Positions 53,570 through 62,119 of a stretch of DNA of 64,000 nt are shown one piece after another. The notes under the pieces were generated by a model. That model searched no databases. It was given only the letters and a program-made list of their open reading frames with translations, and was not told the DNA's origin. The DNA lies in NCBI RefSeq assembly GCF_026341775.1, contig NZ_JAPEOB010000001.1, forward strand, positions 4,402,001 to 4,466,000. Direction: 5' to 3'. The stretch comes from Streptomyces sp. NBC_00654. Lineage in GTDB: Bacteria; Actinomycetota; Actinomycetes; Streptomycetales; Streptomycetaceae. The position numbers were made by a program, and so were the translations under genes. Position 1 is the first letter of the stretch, and the number at the start of each line of letters is the position of its first letter.

Positions 53570-53896
53570 GTGAGCATCCAGGACATCATCGAGGGCAAGA
53601 AGCAGTGGCGGGCGCACACGGCTCGGGTCAAGGCGCTCCCGCCGGACTACCAGATCGTCTACAAGGAGATGCAGAAGTACTTCTTCAAGGTCGGACCGGT
53701 CGACCTGCCCGACGGGCCCCTGCTCCCCGGGATCGTCGATTTCTTCGAGGAGGGCGCCGCCGCGGGCAAGGGGGTCGTGGAACTGATCGGCACGGACGTC
53801 GCCGCGTTCTGCGACGATCTGGTCAAGGATTCGCCCACCTATGCGGACGCCTATCAGGAGTCCATCGGCGGGGACTCCGGTACGGCCGCGAAGTAG
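53570..53896 (+). CDS. DUF1048 family protein (second copy)
   Basis: 108 residues from a GTG 1 bp after the preceding stop. It begins SIQDIIEGKKQWRAHTARVK, with ALPPDYQIVYKEMQKYFFKV and VELIGTDVAAFCDDLVKDSP, and so is another DUF1048 helical protein. Together with the preceding paralog it may form a hetero-oligomer controlled by the PadR protein (inference). It is the last gene of the operon. Confidence 0.88.
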   Translation: MSIQDIIEGKKQWRAHTARVKALPPDYQIVYKEMQKYFFKVGPVDLPDGPLLPGIVDFFEEGAAAGKGVVELIGTDVAAFCDDLVKDSPTYADAYQESIGGDSGTAAK

Positions 53897-54099
53897 CACC
53901 CGTCGCCCCATGCCAGTGGGCGTAGTTGCCCGCACACCCGGTTCGTTACCCCGGCAACACGCCAATCGTGTTCAGCAATTCACCCCAGGCCGCTCCCGGG
54001 CGGCCGCGGAGAAGCCTCTGCGATGCCTGCCGTCCCTGCCTCCGCAACCACGCGTCCCACACCTCGCCGCAGTCCCGTCACACGCCTGTCCCGATGGGC

Positions 54100-54572
54100 C
54101 CTGCGCCAGGATCATCACACCCAACGCGACATACAACTTCACCGACAACTGGCATGGGGTCACCCTCGGCGGCACGGGCTGGGACGGCGGACACCTGGGT
54201 CGCCGCAACCCTGGGAGGAGGAGCCACCCGCTGTTACCACCTCGTGCCCATGCTCCACACCGTCAACGCCCAAGGCAGGGCCTACTGCGCCTTCGAGGAA
54301 GCAGCTCGTAACTGCGAACAGCTGACCATGAACGTTCGTATCTCCGCCTTCCAGGTCGATGCGACCTGCCTGGACACCGTCATCGTCTCTCCCGCCGCCT
54401 GCCGCAGATGTCCCTGGAAAACGAGACGACAGGCGTGAGGGCGGACATCGGCGAGGACATGCCCTGGAATCCCACACCAACCCAGACCGCAACGCTCATC
54501 CAGGCCTTCGGCGACTTACGAAACGCTCTCAACTGCCCCTATCAGAAAGTAGACTTGGGCTCACAGCTATAG
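54100..54572 (+). pseudogene. unknown gene broken by two frameshifts
   Basis: Three forward frames in succession look protein-like: CARIITPNATYNFTDNWHGV (about 54100-54195), then TWVAATLGGGATRCYHLVPM with AYCAFEEAARNCEQLTMNVR (about 54190-54400), then MSLENETTGVRADIGEDMPW and ALNCPYQKVDLGSQL (54408-54572). Joined, they would be about 150 residues with several cysteines. No family is recognised. The order, composition and lack of stop codons within each piece suggest one decayed gene. Confidence 0.4.
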
Positions 54573-54835
54573 GCCGCCGGTGAGCGGCACGTGCCGCTGC
54601 CTCCGCTCGCCCCGTGCGTCTGCAGAACTGGAACGTGCGGCGCGCCTGGAGACCAGCCTCCCTTGGCGCCCACCGGCTGAAGGGATGGCGCACAGCCCGC
54701 CTTCGCGTACCGGCGGGAGCGACGGCGCGGAGGAGGCATCCCGCTGGTTCATCCGTCCGGGCGGACGTGGGCTCTTCGGCCCCGGACCGGTGCTCCGGTA
54801 GGCGATGGTGCAGCGGTCCTATGGAGGAGTTCATG

Positions 54836-56116
54836 ATGGAGCGTTTTCTGGCGCCGCACGAGGCAGCCATCGACGCGGCCGGTGTCCGGGTCATCCTGTC
54901 CTGCGATGTGGAGGGTGATCTGGACGATGCGACCCTCGGCCGGGCCCTGGACCATCTGTGGGCGTGCAGTCCGCTGCTCGCCGGGAAAATCAGTCAGGGC
55001 CGAGAAGGAAGGCCGCTGGTCCGTATCGAGGACACGGCCCCGGGGCTGGTACTGGGCCACGGCGAGGATTTCGACGAGGAGATCAACACGCCTCTCGCTT
55101 GGGACCGGGGGCCGTTGCTGCGGCTGACCGTGCTCCGCGAAGCCGGGTGCAGCCGGGTGGTGATGACCCTGCCGCGGGCATTCGTCGACGGGATGAGCTA
55201 CCTGTCCCTCCACCAACGCCTGTGGGACACCTACACAGCCCTGACCATGGGCGGCCCCCTCCCTGGCAGCCTTGTCCAGCCGGTGCTGGGCCCCGCGCTG
55301 GACGACCTGCTCGCCGCCCGATTCACCCCGGAAGAGCTGCGGGACTTCGTTGCCGAACGAGCACAGCTGGATAGTGAGGCGCCGCCCGCGCTCGTGCCCG
55401 CTCTCGCCTCCCGGGACGGCCGACCCGGCACGGACACGCGTTTCCGCATCATCGGAATCGACACCGACGCGGAACAGACCAAGCGGCTTGTCCAGCTCGC
55501 CCGGGGTGCCTCGCTGAGCCTGAATGCTCTGGTCTCAGGCATCCTGCTGACCAGCCTGCGCTTCCTGCTCCCCGCCACTGGTGGCCCGGCGAGGCTGCTG
55601 TGCACCACGGCTGTGGACATGCGCCGCCGGCTCACCCCGCCACTGTCGGCCGAGGTCCTGCAGTCCGCGGCAACCACCACTTCCATCCGGCTGGAGGTCA
55701 GTACCGGAACTCACCCCGTGGCAGCCGGTCAGGCCCTGGCCGCCCGCCTGCGGGCCGACCTGGACAGCGGCGCCGCAGCGATGGAACTGGCCGCCTTCCC
55801 CTACATGCTCGACCAGCACCCACCCAGCCTCGTCATCACCAACGTAGGCACCATCACCGAACCGGACCTGCCCCCAGGCCTGCGCATCAGCAACATCCGC
55901 CTGGCGCCCCTCGGCCACGTCCCCATGGTCTTCGTCGTCGTCAGTCGCTACCAAGGCCGCCTGGCCATCGACCTGACCTACAGCCACGCCTGGTACACCG
56001 ACGACCAGATGCAGGACCTGGCCCACACGGTGACCGCCACCATCGACACCCTGACCGCCGGAGAGCCGCAGCCGACAGCAGAATCCCGGCACGCACCCGG
56101 GCAGGCAGTCGCCTGA
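54836..56116 (+). CDS. PapA-like / condensation-type acyltransferase with altered active site
   Basis: 426 residues from the ATG at 54836, six bases after GGAGGAG. The N-terminus MERFLAPHEAAIDAAGVRVI and DLDDATLGRALDHLWACSPL follows the PapA5/condensation fold. The expected HHxxxDG motif appears as LPRAFVDGMS: the Asp-Gly (118-119) is present but the catalytic His position (114) is Arg. Later landmarks SLNALVSGILLTSLRFLLPA and TTAVDMRRRLTPPLSAEVL are normal. PapA enzymes esterify hydroxylated lipids with acyl groups; without the His the protein may be inactive or have another role. It stands alone, with no polyketide genes nearby. Confidence 0.82.
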   Translation: MERFLAPHEAAIDAAGVRVILSCDVEGDLDDATLGRALDHLWACSPLLAGKISQGREGRPLVRIEDTAPGLVLGHGEDFDEEINTPLAWDRGPLLRLTVLREAGCSRVVMTLPRAFVDGMSYLSLHQRLWDTYTALTMGGPLPGSLVQPVLGPALDDLLAARFTPEELRDFVAERAQLDSEAPPALVPALASRDGRPGTDTRFRIIGIDTDAEQTKRLVQLARGASLSLNALVSGILLTSLRFLLPATGGPARLLCTTAVDMRRRLTPPLSAEVLQSAATTTSIRLEVSTGTHPVAAGQALAARLRADLDSGAAAMELAAFPYMLDQHPPSLVITNVGTITEPDLPPGLRISNIRLAPLGHVPMVFVVVSRYQGRLAIDLTYSHAWYTDDQMQDLAHTVTATIDTLTAGEPQPTAESRHAPGQAVA

Positions 56117-56306
56117 CTCCCACGCACCGGGCGCGCCACTGGTCGCCGGGCAGCAGTCGGCCTCGTCGCGACGAGGCACTCGTATGGTCCCCGGCCGGGC
56201 GGCAGTCCTGTGGGGACCGTCGGCTCGTGGGTCGAAGCCGCCCTCGCCCGGGGCCTGCCGCCTTCTACGGGTTCCTCCGTTCCTGCGCTCCTGCCGGGAG
56301 GCCGCT

Positions 56307-56803
56307 GTGTTGCCAGACCACCCTGACTATCCGCCGAAGAATCCGCCGCCCCCCAAGAGGCTCGTCGAGGATCCCTGACCCGGAGCGGCAAGCCGCCCCG
56401 CGGTACGTCACGGCCACGGTCCGCGGCCGCAACTGCTCGCGCGGGACGGGAGGTCGCGGAGGCGCTGCACCGGTGGGGCTACCGTCCGAAGGGGGACCAC
56501 TCCCGCCGGGTGGTCGAGCTCCTGTTCCGCTCGGCGGCGCGGGACTGCGGCCGGCGGATCTCGCTGCACCTGGCGGACGACGAGGCGCGGAACCAGGTGA
56601 TGGTCCTGGCGATCAGCCACCGGCAGGACATGCCGCCGGGCGACGACCAAGTGCTCCGGGACGCCGAGCGCATGCGTACCTTCGCGCCCTCGGCCCCCAT
56701 GACTGTCGGTGTCGAGACACGAAGTTCCTGGTGGGGCGCGGTGGAACTTGGTCGTGAGACCTCCTGCCAGGAGCTTCATCACGTTGCAGAACCGCCCAAC
56801 TGA
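56307..56803 (+). pseudogene. frameshifted conserved Streptomyces regulator-like protein
   Basis: A GTG at 56307 (ribosome-binding site GGGAGG) starts LPDHPDYPPKNPPPPKRLVE, which hits a stop at 56376-56378. The next frame continues GKPPRGTSRPRSAAATARAG, then REVAEALHRWGYRPKGDHSR and RRISLHLADDEARNQVMVLA. From about 56690 the sequence seems unrelated (VGVETRSSWWGAVELGRE). The middle segment recalls the small ATP-binding regulators common in Streptomyces, but lacks clear N/G1 boxes. At least one frameshift and a changed C-terminus mark it as decayed. Confidence 0.45.
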
Positions 56804-56899
56804 CGGACATCGCCGACTGATCGGAATCGGCGCACTGTCAACTCCCCTTCGTGTCGAGGACACAATCACGGGTGAACAGGCGGCCGCCCGGCGGGGGAT

Positions 56900-57214
56900 C
56901 TCGCGTTTCAGCCGCCACTCCTGCTCGGCTTCGGGCAGTCTGGCGTTCTCCGGCCCGCAGCCGGGTCGGTTTCCTCCGTCGCACTGACGCTGCCGTCACG
57001 GGCTTCGGAACGGGCACGGGACTCGTCCTTGCCTACCCGCGTCCGCAGCGACCCCGCGGTGATACCGAGAGCCGCGCCCCACCACTGCGTACGTCCGCGC
57101 CTCGGCCTCGGCCCGGTGAGGCGCGACAGCATCCTTCCTGAACTCCTCCGGATACAGAGACTTGCGTCCCGCCTGGACACCCCGCCATGGACCATCAAGG
57201 TCCATTGTCAGGGT
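56900..57214 (-). pseudogene. IS3-family orfA remnant
   Basis: Minus-strand frames give DGPWRGVQAGRKSLYPEEFR, then KDAVAPHRAEAEARTYAVV, then LGITAGSLRTRVGKDESRAR with SEARDGSVSATEETD. These are consecutive parts of an IS3-type OrfA with its HTH, but in different frames. The first 95 bp (57119-57214) are closely related to the right edge of the window (63908-64000). Confidence 0.75.
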
Positions 57215-57380
57215 GTCCACTCCAACGGGTCTGACTCAGGTACGGCGGTGGCCCTGTCCAGGGACAGGCAGAGCGGGCGTACTGCCGGCCCGGCCGGTGT
57301 CGGTGGGCTGGGCCGGGCGACTGCTGTACCGACGACTGGTGAGGCATGTCTCGGAATGAGATCGCGAGTCGACACGCGTC

Positions 57381-57707
57381 CTAGTCGATGCGGTCTACCC
57401 AGGCGCTCACGACGTACCCCGCACCCCAAGGGTTGGAGGCGACCGAAGCCTGGCCGACCGGGGCCCAGTTACCGAGGATGATGCGCTGCGGCAGTCTGGG
57501 GTCGAGCGGGTTGAGCACCGCGTGGATCCGGTGCTGACCGGTACCGCTGGTGCAGAGGCTGGAGAGGCTGGTCCCGGACGAGACGGTGCAGTCGCCGGGA
57601 GCTGCCTGGGCGGCGGGCGCCGTGGCCAGCATCATGCCCGCCGTGGCCGCCGCGACGGCCACGGCACCGGCGAGACCGCGCTTCCTGAACAGGGGCTTCG
57701 TGAACAT
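57381..57707 (-). CDS. small secreted protein
   Basis: 108 residues from the ATG at 57707 with ribosome-binding site AGAAGGAG. The signal peptide (FTKPLFRKRGLAGAVAVAAA, ending PAAQAAPG) is clear. The mature part of about 73 residues has two cysteines (GDCTVSSGTSLSSLCTSG) and is otherwise strand-rich: HRIHAVLNPLDPRLPQRIIL, VASNPWGAGYVVSAWVDRID. It may be an exported effector or inhibitor-like protein, but no family is recognised. It is monocistronic. Confidence 0.75.
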   Translation of the reverse strand: MFTKPLFRKRGLAGAVAVAAATAGMMLATAPAAQAAPGDCTVSSGTSLSSLCTSGTGQHRIHAVLNPLDPRLPQRIILGNWAPVGQASVASNPWGAGYVVSAWVDRID

Positions 57708-58574
57708 GGGGACTCCTTCTTCTGATGACGATGCGTGCTGGGAAGGGGGCGCATGTGCGGGGAGAGTGTGGAACGGAACGATCCGGTTTCGGCAGGCGGT
57801 CCTGTGGGGTGGCACGGGCGCCGCGCATACCAAAGCGCAACAATGGATGAGAAAGCGAGTGATTCCCCGCTTGATCGCGAGCAGAATCCTTCCCAGGTAC
57901 GCGGGTCCTGGCAAGAGCTTGGCCAGATTTGGTACAGACCAATTGCCGGCCCTGGTGGGGGTGTGGGACGTCGGAAGCCGTTGTGGAAGCCTTCTCAGGC
58001 TGAGCTGGGGGAGGCGGAGGCCGCGTGGGACCGGTTCGTGATCGCCCGGGAGGCGGTTCGGCGAGGTACTGGCGGAACCGCGCGGTACCGAGGCGGCGTC
58101 GCCGGTCGCGATGGGCGCTGATCAGCCCGCGCGGGCAGCACGCCGCCCCGCTGGGTCTGGAGCCGGTCGTCACGGCCGGCAGCAGGCTGCGGGCGTCCAC
58201 CACGATGTGCCTTTCGGCCGTTGACCTAATGGGCGGCAGTTGGCACGACTGGAGCCCGCTCGTCGTCGGCCGCCGGCGTCAGCACAACGTCCTCCGTTGA
58301 TCCGGGCCCGTGAGCCCTCAAAGAAGACTGACGTGTGCTGACGCTCGCCGCCGACGACGAGCACCACCCCCTTGATGACCGATGATCATCATGGTTCAAG
58401 CCTCCTGCGGGGACCACCTCTTACGTGATCGGGAGCCACCAGCTCCGTTCGAGACTGAGGGCCCCGCAGGTCGCTGGGGTCATGAACGGCTAATCGGATG
58501 TCGGGCCAACGAGCCCTTCCATTAGAGAGACGCATGCCCTGCACGGCTTTGACCAGCTAAAACGCAGGAAGCAG
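57708..58574. other. 867-bp stretch without an intact gene
   Basis: It lies between the small secreted protein and the IS110 transposase. It contains a long inverted repeat (58259-58361) and a short minus-strand run resembling an IS5 transposase motif near 58185-58215 (a VNGRK-like segment, one base out of frame). The last part is probably the non-coding left end of the IS110 element. Confidence 0.45.
58259..58361. repeat. 28-bp inverted repeat with 47-nt centre
   Basis: The arms 58259-58286 and 58334-58361 are reverse complements at 25 of 28 positions and remain alignable for a few bases inwards with one bulge. They could form a long stem, or be ends of a small element. No protein frame spans it convincingly. 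Confidence 0.8.
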
Positions 58575-59834
58575 ATGAGAGAGCTGGAGCAAGTGAGAGT
58601 GTTCTGCGGCATCGACTGGGCCAGCGACCACCACGACATAGCCATCGTGGACGAATCGGGCGCGCTGAAGGCCCGGGCCCGCATCGACGACAGCGTCGAA
58701 GGCCTGAACGAGCTCCTCCAGATGCTCGCCGAACACGGCGACACTGCGGAGAGCCCGATCCCGGTGGCCATCGAGACCTCGCACGGCCTCCTGGTCGCTG
58801 CGTTGCGCGCGACCGGCCGCCCTGTGTACGCGATCAACCCCATGGCCGCTGCGCGCTACCGCGAGCGCCGGACCGTCGCGCGCAAGAAGTCGGATCACCT
58901 GGACGCCCTGGTGCTGGCGAACATTCTCCGCACCGACGCCGACGCCCACCGGCAGCTGCCCGCCGACACCGAGCTCGTCCAGGCCGTCGCCGTGCTCGCC
59001 CGTGCTCAGCAGAACGCGGTCTGGGACCGCACCCAGGCCGGCAACAAGCTGACATCGCACCTGCGCGAGTACTTCCCCGGCTACCTGGCGGCCGTCGGCC
59101 ACCGACGTGAAGGGATCTTCCACCCGATCGCCCGCGTCCTCCTTGCCGCGGCACCGACCCCGCAACAAGCCGCCAAGCTCACCCGCGCCCAGCTGCGGGC
59201 CCTGCTGAAGAAGGCTGGCCGCAAGAACACGATCGACGCTGAGGCCGAGCGCCTCCATACCGCTCTCCGATCGCCGCAGATGCGCCAACTCCCCTTGGTG
59301 GAAAAGGCCATGGGTAGGCAGGCCCTCGCGCTCCTGCGTCAGCTGGACGCCGCCTGCACCAGCGCCGACGACCTTGCCGAAGCCACCACCGAGGCCTTCG
59401 AGGAGCACCCTGACGCCGGGATCATCACCAGCTTCCCCGGGCTCGGCCCCCTCAGCGGCGCCCGCGTCCTGGCCGAGATCGGCGACGACCGCTCCCGCTT
59501 CGCAGACCCCCGGGGCATGAAGGCCTACGCGGGTGCGGCCCCCATCACCAGGGCCTCCGGCAGGAGCACGGTGGTCATGGCCCGCAGGGTCAAGAACCAG
59601 CGGCTGGCCGGGGTCGGCTACATGTGGGCCTTCTCGGCGATGGCCCATTCAACCGGAGCCCGGGCCCACTACGACCGCCGCCGCAACGCCGGCGACCGGC
59701 ACACCGCCGCCCAGCGCAACCTCTTCAGCCGCATGATCGGCTGCCTCCACCACTGCCTCACCCAGCGCACGCACTTCAGCGAGGACATCGCCTTCCCCGC
59801 GCCACGAGAAGTCCAGCTGTCCCTGGCGGCTTGA
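58575..59834 (+). CDS. IS110-family transposase
   Basis: 419 residues from an ATG with ribosome-binding site CAGGAAGCAG. The N-terminal DEDD domain reads VFCGIDWASDHHDIAIVDES, AIETSHGLLVAALRATGRPV and RKKSDHLDALVLANIL. The C-terminal transposase_20 domain has ITSFPGLGPLSGARVLAEIG, MKAYAGAAPITRASGRSTVV (catalytic Ser) and the conserved end. All catalytic residues and the frame are intact, so it may be active. IS110 elements use a structured bridge RNA from a non-coding end to choose targets; the gene-free 58300-58574 region could be that end. It interrupts or abuts an IS5 fragment on its right. Confidence 0.93.
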   Translation: MRELEQVRVFCGIDWASDHHDIAIVDESGALKARARIDDSVEGLNELLQMLAEHGDTAESPIPVAIETSHGLLVAALRATGRPVYAINPMAAARYRERRTVARKKSDHLDALVLANILRTDADAHRQLPADTELVQAVAVLARAQQNAVWDRTQAGNKLTSHLREYFPGYLAAVGHRREGIFHPIARVLLAAAPTPQQAAKLTRAQLRALLKKAGRKNTIDAEAERLHTALRSPQMRQLPLVEKAMGRQALALLRQLDAACTSADDLAEATTEAFEEHPDAGIITSFPGLGPLSGARVLAEIGDDRSRFADPRGMKAYAGAAPITRASGRSTVVMARRVKNQRLAGVGYMWAFSAMAHSTGARAHYDRRRNAGDRHTAAQRNLFSRMIGCLHHCLTQRTHFSEDIAFPAPREVQLSLAA

Positions 59835-59849
59835 CGACTTTCCGCATCG

Positions 59850-60276
59850 GATGTCTTCTTGCCTCCGTCGAAGCTCCGTGACACGGCCGGAACGGACGAG
59901 GCGACTTTGACGGACCGGGCGTCGATGATCCCTGCGGTCGGTTCCCGGTCCCGGCCGGCCGCCTCGCGCACCCGGTCGTGCGGCCGGTCGTGGAACTCAG
60001 CCACCAGGCCCTTGTACCGCCGGCGTCGGAAGAAGGAGTTGGCGGGACAAGGCGGGGGAGGTCTGCCAGCATCGCCCGCCGCGTGATGCCGCCGGCGACC
60101 ACATAGCGCACCGCATCGATCATCTGCCGGTGGCGGTACGCCTCAGGCTGCCCGTCCTCGACGTTCATCCATGCCGGCACCAGAAGCAGGTTCCGGACCA
60201 CCGCCCACTCCGCATCGGTCATGTCGGACGGGTGGCGTCGTACGTGATCCTCGTTGTCGGCCGCGTTCCCGTACAT
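59850..60276 (-). pseudogene. N-terminal part of an IS5-family transposase
   Basis: From the ATG at 60276: YGNAADNEDHVRRHPSDMTD, AEWAVVRNLLLVPAWMNVED, IDAVRYVVAGGITRRAMLAD. Then, in another frame, MAEFHDRPHDRVREAAGRDR, EPTAGIIDARSVKVASSVPA and SFDGGKK. The first catalytic Asp (IIDARSV) is present. The sequence breaks off at the right edge of the IS110 element, so the C-terminal half is lost, probably through that insertion. Confidence 0.82.
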
Positions 60277-60343
60277 GTGCGCGAGGCAGTCACACTGTGG
60301 GAAAGCTGAGCTGGACGCGCTTGTCACCTGCACGGAAGGCTGC

Positions 60344-60411
60344 GGCACAGGGGCCTCCTGCTGCTCTCGGACTCGACACCCAGGGGCTGTGCAGGAGGCC
60401 CTGCTTCCATG
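60344..60411. repeat. ~70-bp repeat, copy A
   Basis: It begins GGCACAGGGGCCTC and ends CAGGAGGCCCTGCTTCC, with TIR-like GGGCCTC/GAGGCCC at its ends. It is clearly related, in the same orientation, to 61846-61916 on the other side of the metalloprotease gene. It is probably an insertion-sequence end. Confidence 0.7.
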
Positions 60412-60441
60412 CCCGACGTCAGGGTCGGAGTTCGGCCGGTG

Positions 60442-61680
60442 TCAGGAGATGGAGTAGACCGACGCCCACTTCTGGCCGGCCGAGCCGGCGGAAGCGGTGT
60501 TGGCGATGACCGCCTGGCCCGCAGTCGCGTTGCCGTCCAGGACGAAGCCGGTGGCCGGATTGGTCAGGGTGTACGTGCCGACGGCGTTCTGTGTCACCTG
60601 CCAGCGCTGGTTGGCGGCACCGAGGCTGACGGCCTGCAGGGAGACCTGGCCGCCGGCGGTGGTCGGTGCGGTCAGGTAGAGCGGGATCGGGCAGCTGTCA
60701 CAGATCCGCACGGTGCCGTCGCTGTTGGAGGTGAACTTCCAGCGCTGTGAGGCCCGGGAGGTATCCAGCGTGGCGAACCGGGCCACCGATGAGATGGTGA
60801 CGCTGCAGGTCCCGCCGCGTTGGAGGGCGACGCCACCGCCGTTGCTGAGCGCGTGGTAGGCGTTGTCACCAACGACCGTGGGGCCGTAGTTGATGGCGTG
60901 CGTGTCCAGCGCGGTCAGCGCTGCGCCGGTGGTGGACAGCGGCGGCACGGCCGTCGGGCGGACGTTCCTGAACCAGTCGGCGAAGGTCGCGGGCGTATGC
61001 GAGGCCAGGGTGGTGATGGTGCGGTCCCAGCTGCCGTCCACCTGGTTCCACAGCTGGAGCAGCGCGCCGTCGACGTTGCCTTGCACCTGGTCGCCGGTCT
61101 GCCAGCCCGCGGCGGCGGTGAACGGGTAGGACGAGCCGTCCGGCCACACGTAGCGTTGGTCGCCCAGGAGGTAGGCGGCCGCCGAGTCGGCGAAGCCTAC
61201 GGTCCAGGCACAGGTGGCGGACGACACCGCCTGGATGTAGTGCGGGTTGCAGTTGGTGACGGACGGGAACGTGCCGTTGTACAGCCGGTGCTGGAAGAAG
61301 TGGCCCGATTCGTGCAGCACGGTGTGCTCGGAGTCCGGGTCGGCATCGGCCAGGTGGACGGTGTTCGACAGGTCGTACCACGGGCCGTCGGTGGACCCGG
61401 TCTGCCGGCGCACCGTCAGCGTGGTGCAGCTCGCGGCGTTCGTCTCGGCGGCCGTCCAGCACGGAGTGGTCGAGTTGACCCGGCGCGACCAGAGCAGGTT
61501 GACGGTGTCGAAAGCGTGCCAGGCACGGGCCTCGGTGGTCGGTTTGACGGTGCCGAGAGCGACGCTCGCCGATATGTTCGACTGTGTCGGCGTGTTGTAG
61601 GTGTAGACCGTGCCGGTGGAGTCGGCGACCCGCCACACCTGGTTGTTGCGGGTGGCGAAGCGCACGAACAGGTGGTCCAT
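60442..61680 (-). CDS. zinc-metallopeptidase-like protein with ricin-type lectin domain, N-terminally truncated
   Basis: 412 residues from the ATG at 61680. There is no signal peptide although the composition (many Cys, Trp, Thr, Asn) is that of a secreted protein. The peptidase part has the zinc motif HTVLHESGHFFQHRLYNG (HExGH) and DSAAAYLLGDQRYVWPDGSS. The C-terminal 130 residues are a ricin B-like lectin repeat (ASQRWKFTSNSDGTVRICDS, NQRWQVTQNAVGTYTLTNPA). The parent protein would have an N-terminal signal and pro-region; these seem to have been lost upstream of 61680. Related ~70-bp repeats on both sides suggest mobilisation. Activity without export is doubtful. Confidence 0.7.
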   Translation of the reverse strand: MDHLFVRFATRNNQVWRVADSTGTVYTYNTPTQSNISASVALGTVKPTTEARAWHAFDTVNLLWSRRVNSTTPCWTAAETNAASCTTLTVRRQTGSTDGPWYDLSNTVHLADADPDSEHTVLHESGHFFQHRLYNGTFPSVTNCNPHYIQAVSSATCAWTVGFADSAAAYLLGDQRYVWPDGSSYPFTAAAGWQTGDQVQGNVDGALLQLWNQVDGSWDRTITTLASHTPATFADWFRNVRPTAVPPLSTTGAALTALDTHAINYGPTVVGDNAYHALSNGGGVALQRGGTCSVTISSVARFATLDTSRASQRWKFTSNSDGTVRICDSCPIPLYLTAPTTAGGQVSLQAVSLGAANQRWQVTQNAVGTYTLTNPATGFVLDGNATAGQAVIANTASAGSAGQKWASVYSIS

Positions 61681-61845
61681 CGCTGTGGTGCATGCTCGGA
61701 CCGGCCGTGCGCCCTCGAATCTGTCGGTTATCCATACGGGCGGGACCCGTCGGCGGCGGCGTTTCCGAACCGGTGTTCCAGACAGTCACCATCCAGCGTG
61801 ACGGAACTCGACTGTCAGCCCATCGACACGGATTACTGTCACTAC

Positions 61846-61916
61846 GGCACCAGGGCCTCGTGATGTTGCTCGATGATTCGACGCCAACGAGCTGTTCAGG
61901 AGGCCCTGCTCGTATG
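61846..61916. repeat. ~70-bp repeat, copy B
   Basis: It begins GGCACCAGGGCCTCGTGATG and ends CAGGAGGCCCTGCTCGTATG, matching copy A at 60344-60411 in about three quarters of positions, in the same orientation. It sits in the otherwise gene-free stretch 61681-62119. Confidence 0.7.
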
Positions 61917-62119
61917 CGCCGAGCACCCGCAACCACCCGATCGGGACTCTCGTTCTATCGACAACCCCCAAGTTTCGGTACGACAACAGCCACTCGGCCT
62001 GTTGTTCAACGTCCGCCGATCCGTCTCAGCGAAGGCGTTGCGATTCTCACCAAGCGTGGGGGAGTGCTCTGGTCCGATTCGCTCGTCGGCTCGCGTTCAC
62101 AGCGAGCGGTGGAAAAGCG

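Noticed and set aside
58185..58215. Minus-strand VNGRK-like motif as the missing half of the IS5 element at 59850-60276
   Set aside because: The idea of one IS5 split by the IS110 insertion is attractive, but the sequence after this motif does not follow the IS5 C-terminus, so it could not be supported.
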